Part shown: positions 45,510 to 56,972 of the stretch, in pieces
Layout: every line of letters starts with the position of its first letter
Numbering within the stretch: the stretch's first letter is position 1
Assembly: GCF_910592395.1 (NCBI RefSeq)
Contig: NC_088318.1
Location: forward strand, 7,311,849-7,375,848
Source: Lineus longissimus
Lineage: Eukaryota; Nemertea; Pilidiophora; Heteronemertea; Lineidae
Length of the DNA stretch: 64,000 bases
Direction: 5' to 3'
Notes under the pieces: model-generated
Told to the model about the DNA's origin: nothing
Database searches by the model: none
Seen by the model: only the letters and a program-made list of their open reading frames with translations
Translations under genes and position numbers: made by a program

Positions 45510-46590
45510 TTGGGAAATGTCTAAATAGAAAGTTTCTTGTTGTTAAGAATGCTAGGTCCTAGTGCACAGCCAGGTTATCAATTACTGGTTGGGCGCAAAT
45601 GACACACACAAGAACCTGACCGTGTTTTAACTCCGTGCAAGATTGCACCATAATTGCTCTAGAACATTCTCGAAGCTTACGCAATGGGACAATTACTCAC
45701 TCGTAAATATGTGTGTACATAAATAAACGGGGATCATGATTTGGAAGTTTCGGCCCTATACTATACCAGCCGCTACAATTTGCGCTGCGGGGGTGCAACT
45801 GACACATCCAAACAGACCCTTCATTCTATTGTGTTCTTGATGTTGTTGAGGGTTAAATCGGCTCGAAACCAAGGTCTGCTGACCTCCTTGCTGCTTACCA
45901 TGAAACTATTATTGAAAACAAGTCACTAAGGTATCGTTAGGGAGTTTTTCCCAAATGTACGCGATGATGACGTGCCCAATTAACAGGACTTAACATCTAT
46001 TTTAAAATGCGTTTCCAAAGAGATTGCATGAGGACAACCCATTTGTGTCGTATATCACTGGAAACACCCGATTCCCCTGATTCTGCAGTATGTTAAATCG
46101 GGCATTTTATATCTTTAAATAAATCATAAGCGTCGCATTTTCTCCTAGCTGTGCTCACTATCCCAAATGGCAATATTGCCAATTGGGCCGGACAATCATG
46201 GAAAACCCCAAATATTATACATTTCTTCCTGAATAATTCTTACAGTGACCATTCTCCCGTGAAAGACAGTCGCTTACGCTACACAAAAATCAAAAAAAAA
46301 ATCGAGGGTCAAACATATGTTGAATTTTGCACAAATCAGCGAAAAACGCACCAACTGGCACTGGACGGCATTTCAACACGGGGCCGACGCACGTCATAAG
46401 TTCAGTGTACACATACGTCGGCAACAACAGTAAAATGCGTAGTTTCTTGTTAGCCGCCTATTGAGTAGCGCTCCAGGTTTCAGAAACTCCAAAAAGACAT
46501 GTCTTTGCCAAAACAACTACTAAATCAACACTGGCGTACATTGAGGAATAATAAATCAATGATCATTTAGGAACTAGGGACTACGAACTA
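45510..46590. other. Intronic sequence, no gene
   Basis: ACCATGAAACTATTATTGAAA followed by ACAAGTCACTAAGG near 45898-45931 is a fragment of the ~285-bp repeat found downstream. Nothing else was recognised. Confidence 0.4.
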
Positions 46591-46599
46591 CGGGTTGGC

Positions 46600-47340
46600 C
46601 GCGCATGAATACAAAAAAACCCCCTCCTAATGAGACCTAATAAGCGGGATATTGCACTTTATAACCTTTTCAGTCTAGGCCCCCCTAGTGGCCAAGTCAA
46701 GAATTATATTGGACTTAAATTCGGTGTCAGAGGTTATCTGACCTAGAGGGTCATGTGTACCACGTTTCAAGTTTTTAGCTTTAGCGGTTAAGACACGTGC
46801 CACTGTTACACTCAAACGTTTGACCTCTGACCTTGAAAAGTAACTCAAAAACTCATATGACATTTATCCTTGCTTGGAGTACCTACCATAAGAATACTAT
46901 CGAAAACAAGTCACTAATAAGCAAGATATTGCACTTTTCACCTTTTCAGTTTTGGCCCCCTGGTGGCCAAGTCGAGAATCAGATCGGACCGAAATTTGTT
47001 GTCAGAGGTTATATGAAGAAGGGAGTCATGTGTACCAAGCTTTAGTTTAGCGGTTTAGCAACGTTCTCTAGTAACACTCAAACGGCCAATTTACATCATT
47101 TGACCTCCGTGGCCTTGAAAATTATGTCAAATCAAAAGCCGGTACGATATGTGATGTATCCTTGCAAGGAGAACCTACCATAAAACTTTTATCGAAAACG
47201 AGTCACTTTATGTGAGAGATATCACACTTTTTAAGTTTCCATTTTTGGATTCCTGGTGGCAAAGTCAAGTATCAGATCGGGCCGAAAGTCGGTGTCAGAG
47301 GTCACCGGACCTGGAGGTGTACAAAGTTTCCAACCTCTAC
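46600..47340. repeat. ~285-bp tandem repeat, about 2.5 units
   Basis: Units start near 46650, 46928 and 47218. Shared blocks are ATTGCACTTT..ACCTTTTCAG, CCTGGTGGCCAAGTC, AGATCGGRCCGAAA, GGTGTCAGAGG and CTACCATAA....ATCGAAAACRAGTCACT. A diverged inverted copy lies at 52320-52580. No ORF is conserved between units. Confidence 0.8.
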
Positions 47341-48284
47341 ATCCGGGGTCTACTTGATTAGCAATTAAAAATGGTTGCACCCTAGACCCTGGATACCTGT
47401 GAGACAAGACCACCATTGAATATTCGTAGGTTAGAGATTCCAGACCTATCAATTAGACGTGAGTATGTTTTTAACTGTCAAGAGCATATTTGGAGAGGTA
47501 TTGAAAAGATATTAGGTGGCAAGTCTACAGATATAAAGAAATTATTTGATAAAAAATTAAATTTGAATTTTGCTAATTTGGTAATAGGGGGTGTGTTTTA
47601 AGATTTTTCTGCCAGTTGGCTGAAAATAGTGGAAATATCAACGTTTGTCCAAATTGTCGATTATCATAAATTTTCCGTGATAAACTACCAGTTTACTTTT
47701 CACTATTTACTTGCCCGACTGTCCGGAATATCATATCAATTTTCAGATTTCAGATTCACTACCCCACGCAGTATTTGAAGCGACGCTGTCAAACATTGAC
47801 GATATAACTGCCGAAAGGCTTAACAAATCAATGGTGGTCTTGTCTCTCGTTATGTCATATGCCGGTCACCGCGAGAATCTGGGGGTGACGTAGTTTGTTT
47901 GACCTATGACCCGTCGATTCGGGCACTACGTGTCAGCACTGTTTCAACATGACAAAAACCGTTTGTAGACAACCAAATTATTGTGAAATTGAGCAATTAT
48001 CTCAGGGAGTATACAGATAAAGAGGCCTTATACTTGAATAATATAAGAATAAATTATCTGTAGGGACTTTTGAAATAATATTTTTACAGTGGCGACTCCT
48101 TTTGCTCGCAATTGGCATTGTAACTCGTGCTTCCTCAGTTACCTCGATTAAAAGACACAATTTTCTTGCCGAGGCAATTTTGATATCAGCATTAGCTTAT
48201 ATCATTATCCGTGCTATTAAGTTCTATTATACCGTCAATTAATTTGTAATCGCATTAAGGAAAATGGTTTTGTTGACAGATAAG
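47341..48284. other. Intronic sequence, no gene
   Basis: A 61-codon frame at 47416-47601 has no recognisable motif. The segment CTTGCCCGACTGTCCGGAAT at about 47711 resembles CTTGCCCGATTGCC at 52547, another piece of the dispersed ~285-bp repeat. Confidence 0.4.
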
Positions 48285-49227
48285 TATGGCAAGCCAAAGC
48301 GGAATCTATTCAAGACTTTAGAATTACCATTCAAGAAGTTAAATATAAGTTCAAGAAGGAAATATATGTTCAAGACTAAAATATGTTCAACCTTGAATCA
48401 AATGTTTTCAACCTTGAATAAAATATGTTCAACCTTGAATAAAATATGTTCAACCTTGAATAAAATATGTCCAACCTTGAACAAAATATATTCAACCTTG
48501 AACAAAATATATTCAAGACTCACGTGACCATATTCAAGACGCACGTGACCACAAAATTGATGACGAAGAGCGTAGAATCTGTGGTACTTCTGATGCGTTC
48601 TGTTTCACGACATGATTGATTGCCTGTATAGCCTAAACACTCAAACATGTCAAAAGACAACGAGAATCCGCTACAGTGGTGTCGGCCTTAAGAATGAAAG
48701 GTGAGAGGCATTGCGCATTTTGAACCTATAATTTGCCTGATATGTCTGTGAAACATGTATCGACTCTGACATTCACTCGGCATCCATGTCATGATGTGTA
48801 GGATTACAGTACATGTCAGGTGTAGGCGGCTAGGTACTTGTACAACCATGTGTCAAAACCTCGTGCGAACAATTCGAGCTCCAAAACGCAACACAAGTAC
48901 CATGGGTTCGGGAAAGTCCGGACGCGGGTTCGGGAAAGTCCGTAAAGCATCAAAACATGAGCAACTACGTCATCAATTGTGTGGTCACGTGCGTCTTGAA
49001 TATAGTCACGTGCGTCTTGAATATGGTCACGTGAGTCTTGAATATATTTTGTTCAAGGTTGAACATATTTTATTCAAGGTTGAACATATTTTATTCAAGG
49101 TTGAAAACATTTGATTCAAGGTTGAACATATTTTAGTCTTGAACATATATTTCCTTCTTGAACTTATATTTAACTTTTTGAATGGTAATTCTAAAGTCTT
49201 GAATAAATTCCGCTTTGGCTTGCCATA
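48285..49227. mobile_element. Foldback element FB2 (TATGGCAAGCC tips, 21-bp arrays)
   Basis: Tips TATGGCAAGCCAAAGCGGAAT and the complement at 49207-49227 are flanked by GATAAG on both sides (48279-48284 and 49228-49233). Each arm is about 270 bp and holds five to seven units of TATGTTCAACCTTGAATAAA, whose core TTCAACCTTGAA is itself palindromic, plus CACGTGAC-containing units near the core. The ~400-bp centre (48565-48965) is unique. No convincing ORF. The tip is identical over 11 bp to FB1. Confidence 0.9.
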
Positions 49228-49233
49228 GATAAG

Positions 49234-49860
49234 TCACCCTTTTCGCCGATTCAATGTGCCATGCATGAATATGTAATGTGTCAAAACATTATTTACATAT
49301 TATTTGCATGTCCAACGTTATTGTTCAAATATGTTAAAGTTCAACATGTGACCAGGGGTAGTACAAGTGACCATAGGAGCACGCAATGGCCACTGGGTAA
49401 AAGAGGTTGCGTCACCGGTATAGCAGCTCGTTTATATTTTGATTGAGAACAAAGAAAACAACTTGGAAGTCCTCAGTGGTACTGTAGTAATGGCATGCAT
49501 GAAATGGGGCATGGTCACTTGGCCTCGGTTATTAAATCAAGGGCCTGATCAATTGCTGCATACAATCATTTTCCAAAGCAGACACAGTATTCTGCCTCAT
49601 CACATGTCGAGTACTATCACTGCGCCGGAGTACACGGTACCCATTAGGCGAATTGATTTCACCAGGATCGAATGTGAGTTATCCCAACATGAAGTGGCCG
49701 ACAAAAGCCACTTTTGATGAGCACGTCCATCAACTAAAAACATGAAATAATCAGTTCTTGACTACAATAGGCCAGAGGAGATGAACATTGAGTGGCAAAA
49801 GACCTAGGCCATAACGTCGGATATCCTTTTATCGATGTTCTCATCTCGACAGAGGGACTG
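49234..49860. other. Intronic sequence, no gene
   Basis: Nothing recognised. Confidence 0.4.
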
Positions 49861-49872
49861 GCATACATACAT

Positions 49873-49971
49873 TATATACTGTGTAGATGCTATTTAGCCG
49901 GTTTTGGTGCGTAAAATGGGCCTTTTTTACAGGTGCCCTTCAACCGGCTTATCGGCATCTACACAGTATAT
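49873..49971. mobile_element. ~99-bp MITE with ATACTGTGTAGATGC ends
   Basis: TATATACTGTGTAGATGC at 49873 and GCATCTACACAGTATAT at 49955-49971 are inverted, with GCCGGTT/AACCGGC also paired further in. TA sits at both edges. The interior is only about 30 bp. Confidence 0.7.
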
Positions 49972-50563
49972 GATCAATCCATCGGATCGTCAAGGATCAT
50001 CGTTTAAGCAAAGAAGTCCTCTGATCTAACGCCTTCCATGTTATTTGCACTCGCACCTTCGAATCGTTTCTTGAAGAGAATCGACTCGAACTCCAGTGCA
50101 AATGCACCATTGGTGACGTCATTGGCGCCAAAACTATTTCTCTTGACTTCAATTCAAGAAGCTTTTTTTAAAATTGCTATTCAAACGATTACATCAGCTA
50201 CAACCATTTTTTTATCAACTTATTGAACTATGTATATGCCAAGAGCAACGCAGGGCGTGGCATATGCCCCCGTGAGCACATTGAGTTGGTGTATTAGGAA
50301 AGTGAAGTGTTTTTCAGACAACCCCGGGCAGCTGGTGTCATAGCTGACTGGGTTTAGTTGAGATCGTGAATGAGTTATTGGTCTGTAATGCCCACTGTAC
50401 ACGTTATCTTTTTCTATTACTAAAATTCTGTTTATAATAATCTACGTTAAAAATAGATAAAGTCCCCGATGTACACCACGTAGAAAATTATTTTCTTTTC
50501 GAATATGGCACTGGTCCAATCAGAATACGCAATAATAGAACAATAGTTAAAGAACGGTATGAT

Positions 50564-51110
50564 GGTTCTCCTCGCAATTGATGGAAACCGATTACAAGCA
50601 CGCCGCCCTGGTGGCCATATTGACAATCTGAACAAGCCTGTTTTCGAAAGGAACCTTCTTCCAGTCACCCCCAACGCAAATACCAAAAATAAATTTGGTC
50701 CGACTAACGGTTCTCCTCGAAATTGACGGAAACTGATTTCAAGCATACCGCCCTGGTTGCCATATTGACAATCGCAACGAGCCTGTTTTCGAAAGGAACC
50801 TTTCTCTAGTCACTCCCAACGTACATACCAAAATGAATTTGATCTGACGAACGGTTCTCCTCGAAATTGACGGAAACCGATTTCAAGCACGCCGCCCTGG
50901 TGGCCAGATTGACAATCAGGACGAGCCTGTTTTCGAAAGGAACCTTCCTCTAGTCAACCCTAACGTACTGCCAAAAATGAATTTGATCTGACGAACGGTT
51001 CTCCTCGAAATTGACGGAAACCAATTTCAAGCACGCCGCCCTTGGAGGCCATAATGAGAATCAGAACGAGCCCGTTTTCGAAAGGAACCTTTCTTTAGTA
51101 AAGGTCAACC
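50564..51110. repeat. ~144-bp tandem repeat, four units
   Basis: Units beginning GGTTCTCCTCGAAATTGACG start near 50564, 50709, 50853 and 50996. Each carries GCCGCCCTGGTGGCCA and CCTGTTTTCGAAAGGAACCTT. The units are clearly related to each other, with scattered substitutions. No ORF runs through the units. Confidence 0.9.
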
Positions 51111-52319
51111 CACAAAAAAAGTTTCGTGGTTATCGCTAAAAGCGATCTCCTTAAAATGAGTGGAAACGTAAAGTTTACAGACGCCTGACGCCTCACGGCT
51201 GACGGACATTGGTAAAACATAATGCCTCCGCAATGCTTTGCGCATTGGCGGGGGCATAAAAACGATGTATGGGGAAAATATCCCACAAATATAGAAATGT
51301 AAGATTATTTGGAGGAGAACTAATTTGGCCGATTCACTCTACCACTTGCGCGACCTCGTCACATCGTCATTGTGGTTACGACTCGGATTGATTTTTCATA
51401 ATGGCGACCTGGAATGGCATAAGAGGGACTACATGTATGTTCGTCCCCTAATCTCGCCGACCCCAGTAGCTCCTCTAATGTAAGAATGATATTATTTGGT
51501 CATCTTTCCCCGCTCTTCAAACAGGTACTTCTCCACGAGTCCATTTCTATTTAATGATATTGCACAATTGAGATTCATTCATGGTGAAACACAATAAAGA
51601 GCTGTCGATGAATGTCAACAGTTGGCAAAGTTCATCATATTTTCCTTTTTCTGATAAATAAATGATGTATTATCCACTGGCAACAGACTGCAGAGCATAA
51701 AAATAAAATTACATATGACTTAACTTTGACGTGTATGTAACTGTTAATAGATTTTTTAGAAGAGAGAAGAGAGTTTGAGACTAGAGAAAAACCCAGTATC
51801 ATTTTAGTAAAAATGTTGGTCCACTATAAACATGTTTGTAAATGCAAAACTGCTACTGAAAACATATTTGTTAAGAGCACGCGAGCGTATAAATCTGCCT
51901 GTTGACACCTGTTGACACACTGATTTCTTCGGACAACCTTGCGAAAATGTCCATTTCCATGGTAACCACTCTCAAAAACGTATATTGTTGTCAATGTTAA
52001 TTGCGAACCACTCGGAAGAGCTATCAATTGGTTTAAATGTCTATTCCTATGATATATTAGGTCGCCTACCTGTAAGTCACCTTTTGAAATTGATTCATGG
52101 TCAAGGTTGGAGTCAAAGGTCAAGGTCAACCTGAACTTATAGTTTTTTAAACTGAAATCAAGCAGTGTCAACTATGGGCCTGTTACAAAAGCTATCGTTT
52201 AAAACCAAACTTTTATGATTTAAAAAGTATCTTCACTAACTAGATTTTGAAAACAAGCAGAACGAATACAGTTACTATTGAGCGTCCCTTTATTCTATCG
52301 GCCTATTTTTGGTGAAACG
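51111..52319. other. Intronic sequence, no gene
   Basis: Nothing recognised apart from a GGTCAAGGT-rich stretch near 52100-52130. Confidence 0.4.
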
Positions 52320-52580
52320 CTTTATTTTGACATCTTTCAGGTGGCCGCCAAAATAATAATCTTGGCTCTAACTTACTTCATATTTGACATACGATGGTAG
52401 GTACTTACATAACATATGTACCACACGGATTTTTGATTTGACCTACTTTTCAAGGCCACAGAGATCAAACGGCGAAAATTGTCAGAGTGTTACTTTGGCA
52501 TGTTTTTTAACCGCTAAAGCTATGAACTTATAAACTACTTGCCCGATTGCCACCAATCTGATATCATGGGTATATCCAAC
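52320..52580. repeat. Inverted, diverged copy of the ~285-bp repeat
   Basis: ACTTTTCAAGGCCACAGAG.TCAAACGG...TAACCGCTAAAGCTA matches the reverse complement of 46750-46860. It ends about 100 bp before the GPCR acceptor site. Confidence 0.65.
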
Positions 52581-52683
52581 CACCACATGGTAAATGCGCC
52601 TACTATAGCATGTTTCTGAACCATAATTGTCTACTGAATATCTGTACGGTAAGCACAATTGTCCCTGGCCGTTTTATTTTCAG

Positions 52684-53180
52684 GAATAGAAAACATACGA
52701 TCGACGTCTTTTGTTGAGTCTTACAAGGCTCTTCTGGCAACTACTTACATTCTCCTATTTGGCACCGTAATACCCTTTGCGGTGATCTTATTTTGTAATG
52801 TTGGTATTATCATCGGAGTCCGCAGGGCGGCTGGGAAGAGAAACAAACTCACTACTTCAGCTAAAGAAGTTGACAAAAAAGCATTACGTGCCGAAGAGCA
52901 AAATAGATACATGATACGAATGTTGATCTTGGTCAGCTTGGCATACGTCTTCTGCTCCATACCACTGAGGCTACAAACAATTATAGTTGAGATACCGGTA
53001 ATAAAGGAGGTTTATGACTTAAATGAACCATATTGGTTTTTGCGATACAACGTAGAACTCTGGTCGTGTAGCCTCGTATGGCATGCTAATTATGCTATCA
53101 ATTTTTACATGTACTTTCTTGGCGGAGGAGCAAAATTTCGAAATGACGCAAAAGAAGTGCTTCGAAAAAGATGCAGGTGA
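52684..53180 (+). CDS. Rhodopsin-family GPCR, TM5-TM7 and C-terminal exon
   Basis: The exon follows TTTTATTTTCAG (AG at 52682-52683), opens in phase 1 and fits the exon ending at 4557. It encodes about 165 residues. TM5 is TTYILLFGTVIPFAVILFCN. A basic third loop follows (RRAAGKRNKL to EEQNRYMIRM). TM6 is LILVSLAYVFCSIPLRL, with CSIP at the place of CWxP. TM7 is LVWHANYAINFYMYFLGG, with NFYMY for NPxxY. A short basic tail ends at a TGA. NxxxNFYMYxLGG is typical of invertebrate peptide-receptor-like GPCRs. The tail has no obvious palmitoylation Cys cluster. Confidence 0.88.
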
Positions 53181-53493
53181 TTTTGTGTTTAAACTGGCAA
53201 CATTCTGAAATGACTGAATTATTTATTATGCACTTGGATACCATTGATAACATTGCCGATTTTTATTTCAGTAGTATTAATTAAAAGGTGGCTTTAAAGC
53301 TATTAGTCAGTGAAATAAGCATTTTTTAAAGAGCCTCGTTTTGATATGTTATAGGAAATGACATTTTTAATTGGATTCTATGTCAATCAAGGCAAATCAA
53401 GGCAACATACGGTTACGGATCGCAAAGTGTGTGGCCGGGGCATCCGTAAGATGTTGGCCGGGACTGCAGCAAATGATAGGGACACTCGAAAGG

Positions 53494-54832
53494 CTAATCA
53501 AGAGGTCGGGAATCAGGTACGCCGAGATGAAAAGAAGTCGTTGGATGCAATCTAATGACACCAGCCCCCCTTTGCCACCATGTACACTGAACCAGTTTGT
53601 CTATATTTGGGTATTGCCCAGTGGAATCCAATGACGTCACAGCCTCCTTGCGCCACCTACTCTGTACGTAAGGCGGGAGACGTTCAACAATCTTGACCAA
53701 AGACCGTTGGGTATCGATCTCACGATCACAACCCATAGCCCTCAGTGTGCAGTTTGTCAGTTCATCAGCGAAATCCTGTATCTCTTTGGGGTCTGATGAC
53801 CGGATCGGGGGGGGATGAGGTCACCCTGGTGATCCATGCCGCCGAGATGCGGTAATTATTTCCAAACCTTTCTTTCAACAGGGCGAGGGCCCGCCGATAA
53901 CCCTCTGCCGGTGCCATCACAGAGCAGCACTCGATAACTTTGAGAGCTGTCCCAGTGCAATACTGAAATAGCCTATTCAGTTTAGAGTTCTCATCGATAT
54001 TGAGACGACCCACTGAGTTCTCAAAGGAACTCATGAAACGATGATACTTGAGTGGATCACCATCAAAGTACATAAGTTCAGTCTTAGGTAGCTGTAAAAT
54101 GTCCAAACAGCTGGCCGTAGGCATGGGAGGTGGGACCAGCATCCAAGGAGGCACCATGCCAGTGCCTGCGTATCTATTGTCGTTCTGAGCACTACCCATA
54201 CATGTATCGTCCTGGATTTGATTGTTTGAAGCGGGCGGGTGACTAGTATCCCCACCATTAACAGGAGGAGCAGAAGTGTCCACGTTTCCAGGTTCAACTT
54301 TCACTGTTTGACTGGGGCTCTGGGCCGTTTTGCCCTCACCCACTTTATCATTAACATGACTGTCCTTGACCGAAGGTTTGCCACCGGAAGGCTTGTCCTT
54401 TGAATCGAGGCTGACCCAGAACATTTTAGGCGACGTTTCATGATCACTGGTATCACCAGCTTCCTCGTCACTATCCTCACAGACACTGAGTTCACGAACT
54501 GTTCTCTCCCAGTTATCAACATCAGCCACTAGGGCCTGATAATTGTCGTCGGCTGTCGCGAATTGATCGTCCAAATTCTCGCGTTCAGTATCAGATTGAG
54601 CATGTGTGCCCATGTTGACAAACTGATGATACATCTTGTCAAAAAGGTGTTTAACGGACTTCATCCGGGTGAACACGGTGTCGACGTCCTCTCCCGACTC
54701 CATGAGGTCCCTGATCTCGTTGGACTTCCGCGTCATCGCCGCTTTCATGCCACCCAACTCCAAGCGTTGGGCCCGACGTCGTTCCATCTCCACGCCGGGT
54801 TTCTTCGAGTACGCCATTTTCTCGTATTTCAA
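53494..54832 (-). pseudogene. BEL/Pao gag remnant (second family)
   Basis: ATG at about 54818-54832 (MKYEKMAYSKK). An N-terminal helical region (IRDLMESGEDVDTVFTRMKSV) is followed by a Ser/Pro linker and a DUF1759-type gag core (LPKTELMYFDGDPLKYHRFM...ALLKERFGN). The frame shifts at a G-run (53803-53812) and the core continues at 53736-53494 (RSLVKIVERLPPYVQSRW). No protease or RT follows, so only gag and part of the 5' side remain. A GGCGCC-containing stretch at about 54850 could be part of the primer-binding site. It differs clearly from the 17-24 kb element. Confidence 0.75.
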
Positions 54833-55734
54833 GGTTTATGAACGAATGTGGGCGCCGTTTAAACCCACAGGAAATATTCAGTGTTGTCGACGTGATGGAC
54901 TGGATACCAAGATATGTACTCCTTTTAAACGTGTTTATTCTTGATCGATAAAGATGGTATGGGAGAAGGAAAGGAAAGGGAAGGGTTCACTGAAAAGATA
55001 CAAAGATAACCAGGTATAAGCTAAAGCCTTAAATTTAACAAAGAAAACATTGACGGTTATCGTACAGACAAAATATAGGGCACATCCAAGTCACAACCTG
55101 GAAGACACTGTCCCAGACGTATCGGGAGGTGCTGCCACCTTCGAACACCACAAGACACTAACCAAAGCACATGGTGGGGATTAGGATTGTCGGAAATGAC
55201 ACCAATGTGAGCTGTGCCCAAGAACACCCAAAAGACACCATTTTAAGGTGATAACAGCAGAATTGCGACCCACAACGGGTACACATCTACACAATAGGTC
55301 TAAAATCGACCAAGCTGACACAGCAGCAACAGTAATATCATGGGAATTTACATCAGACGAGAGGGTCGAACCCGCCTACACTAAAATAATGGCGTCCGAG
55401 GAAATTACGAGGCATCGCCATAAAATGGGTCAAAAGGCACCCTTGTTGGGTTATAAACATATAAATTCAGACACTTACTAAACCTTGGTGCCATTGTCCA
55501 TCAACAAAATATTAAACGGCACTGCAGGAGGCTATCTGCCTGTCAAATGAACTCAATAACAGGGAGGAATGCGAAATCCTCGTCGTCAAAAAATGTCTAG
55601 TTGCTTAAGAAGGAAGACCAACTCCGGCGCCGCCGGGAGGAACAGCAAAGACAGCCGCGGCGGTAACACTTGGGCTCATTGAGTTGAATTGGATAAAAAG
55701 AAAGACAAACAGGATGTGATGATTAATACTGAGT
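54833..55734. other. Likely leader/LTR remnant of the gag relic, then non-coding
   Basis: Sequence upstream (in sense) of the gag start. It may hold the 5' LTR, but no second LTR is present in the window to prove it. No gene is visible. Confidence 0.35.
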
Positions 55735-56832
55735 TTAGGTCAATTCTTCGTCCAAATCTACAAATTCTAGACCATTGTCTTCGATTTCAATGTTATCAAA
55801 ATCAATAATGTCTTGATCAATGTGCTCTGGCACTGGCTCATCTCCTTGCAGCAGTCCGCACGCACGCCAGGCCGTATGGATTGCCTCTTCCGTTATAGGG
55901 GCCCAGGAGTCGCTGATAATGCGCAAAAGCGTATCCCTAGTAATTGGCTCACAACGACCATGTTCATCATTACTTTGGATCTTCCAGGCCTTCCACATTT
56001 TACACATGTTAATTTTGAAGGAACGGATGACAGTTTTATCTAATGGCTGGACCAAAGAAGTACATCTTCCTGGAACCAGCTGGATAAAACCAGGCGCATC
56101 TTCAATGTGATGCTGAACCTGGGCATTTCTATGGGCTGGGAACATGTCCCATATCAACAAAAATGGAAAGGCATTACCTACAAATGGGAGAAGACTGTCA
56201 TTAACCCACGATAGTAGTGTCTGCCAGTTTGCCCAACCCGTTTCAGACCCGGTTACTCGGACATTGTCCGGAGCATTTTCCCTCAAATCCTGGATTACTT
56301 CCCCGTCCGCCCTCAGTCCTCTGAGTATCACACTCGCAGGCATCTTTCTCCCATCCCTTGTAATCCCTAAAGTTACGGTACATCCTAGTTTCGGATTCCC
56401 TCGGGACGTACGAACATCAATTTGTTTTGCCCCCTTTTCGTTGTAGGTGCATTGTGGCGCCATGTCAAAAAGAGCAAACGTTTCATTCATGTTTATCACA
56501 AGTTCAATCCCATTTTCATCAACTGTCTGGGCAACATTTTGCTGAAAATTGGCCACAAGTTCATCCGCGTTTTCGGGAATAGCCGTAGAATTTTTGCATT
56601 GTTTCCTAAAACTAAACCCGTTCCTAGAGAGAAAACCAGTTAGCCAACCTCTGGACGCCCGGAAGTCTGTTAATTGTGGCCGATGCTGTCGGTATTCCTG
56701 TTGCTGCTGTTCGGGAAGCACTGCCCACCATGTTCGGAAAGACTGTTCAGCTTTAATCATAATGTCGTCGCCCGAGACGGTTGTCGCCTTGTTGCCATCC
56801 ATTCACGAACTGACCTGTCAACTTCTGGCCAT
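55735..56832 (-). pseudogene. Pogo/jerky-type gene 4, exon 2 (first catalytic Asp is Asn)
   Basis: The acceptor TTTTTTTCAG lies just upstream of 56831. The first ~15 codons in phase with exon 1 give LWPEVDRSVREWMATRR, matching relatives. The main frame (from 56802) is shifted relative to this, so one indel lies near 56780-56800. The main frame has the CENP-B-like end (FSFRKQCKNSTAIPENA) and the DDE core. The core shows NMNETFALFD with Asn at 56485-56487, an Asp in FLLIWDMFPAH and an Asp in QPLDKTVIRSFK. The tail is acidic and ends with GLEFVDLDEELT. Apart from that one indel the 355-codon frame is clean. Confidence 0.8.
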
Positions 56833-56972
56833 AAGGCTGAAAAAAATGTGGACCTTAGAAAACAACAATTTCAAATTTAAAGTTCCAGGTTCTCATAAAC
56901 ATCAAATTTGAAAAGAAAATGACATGGGAGACGGCGTTAATTTTTCTGTTTAAAATACAATACAGCACTCAC

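Noticed and set aside
48360-48520. Regular ~21-bp repeats suggesting a CRISPR-like array
   Set aside because: The repeats are nearly continuous without unique spacers, they are mirrored at 49030-49200, and they form the arms of a foldback element in a eukaryotic genome.
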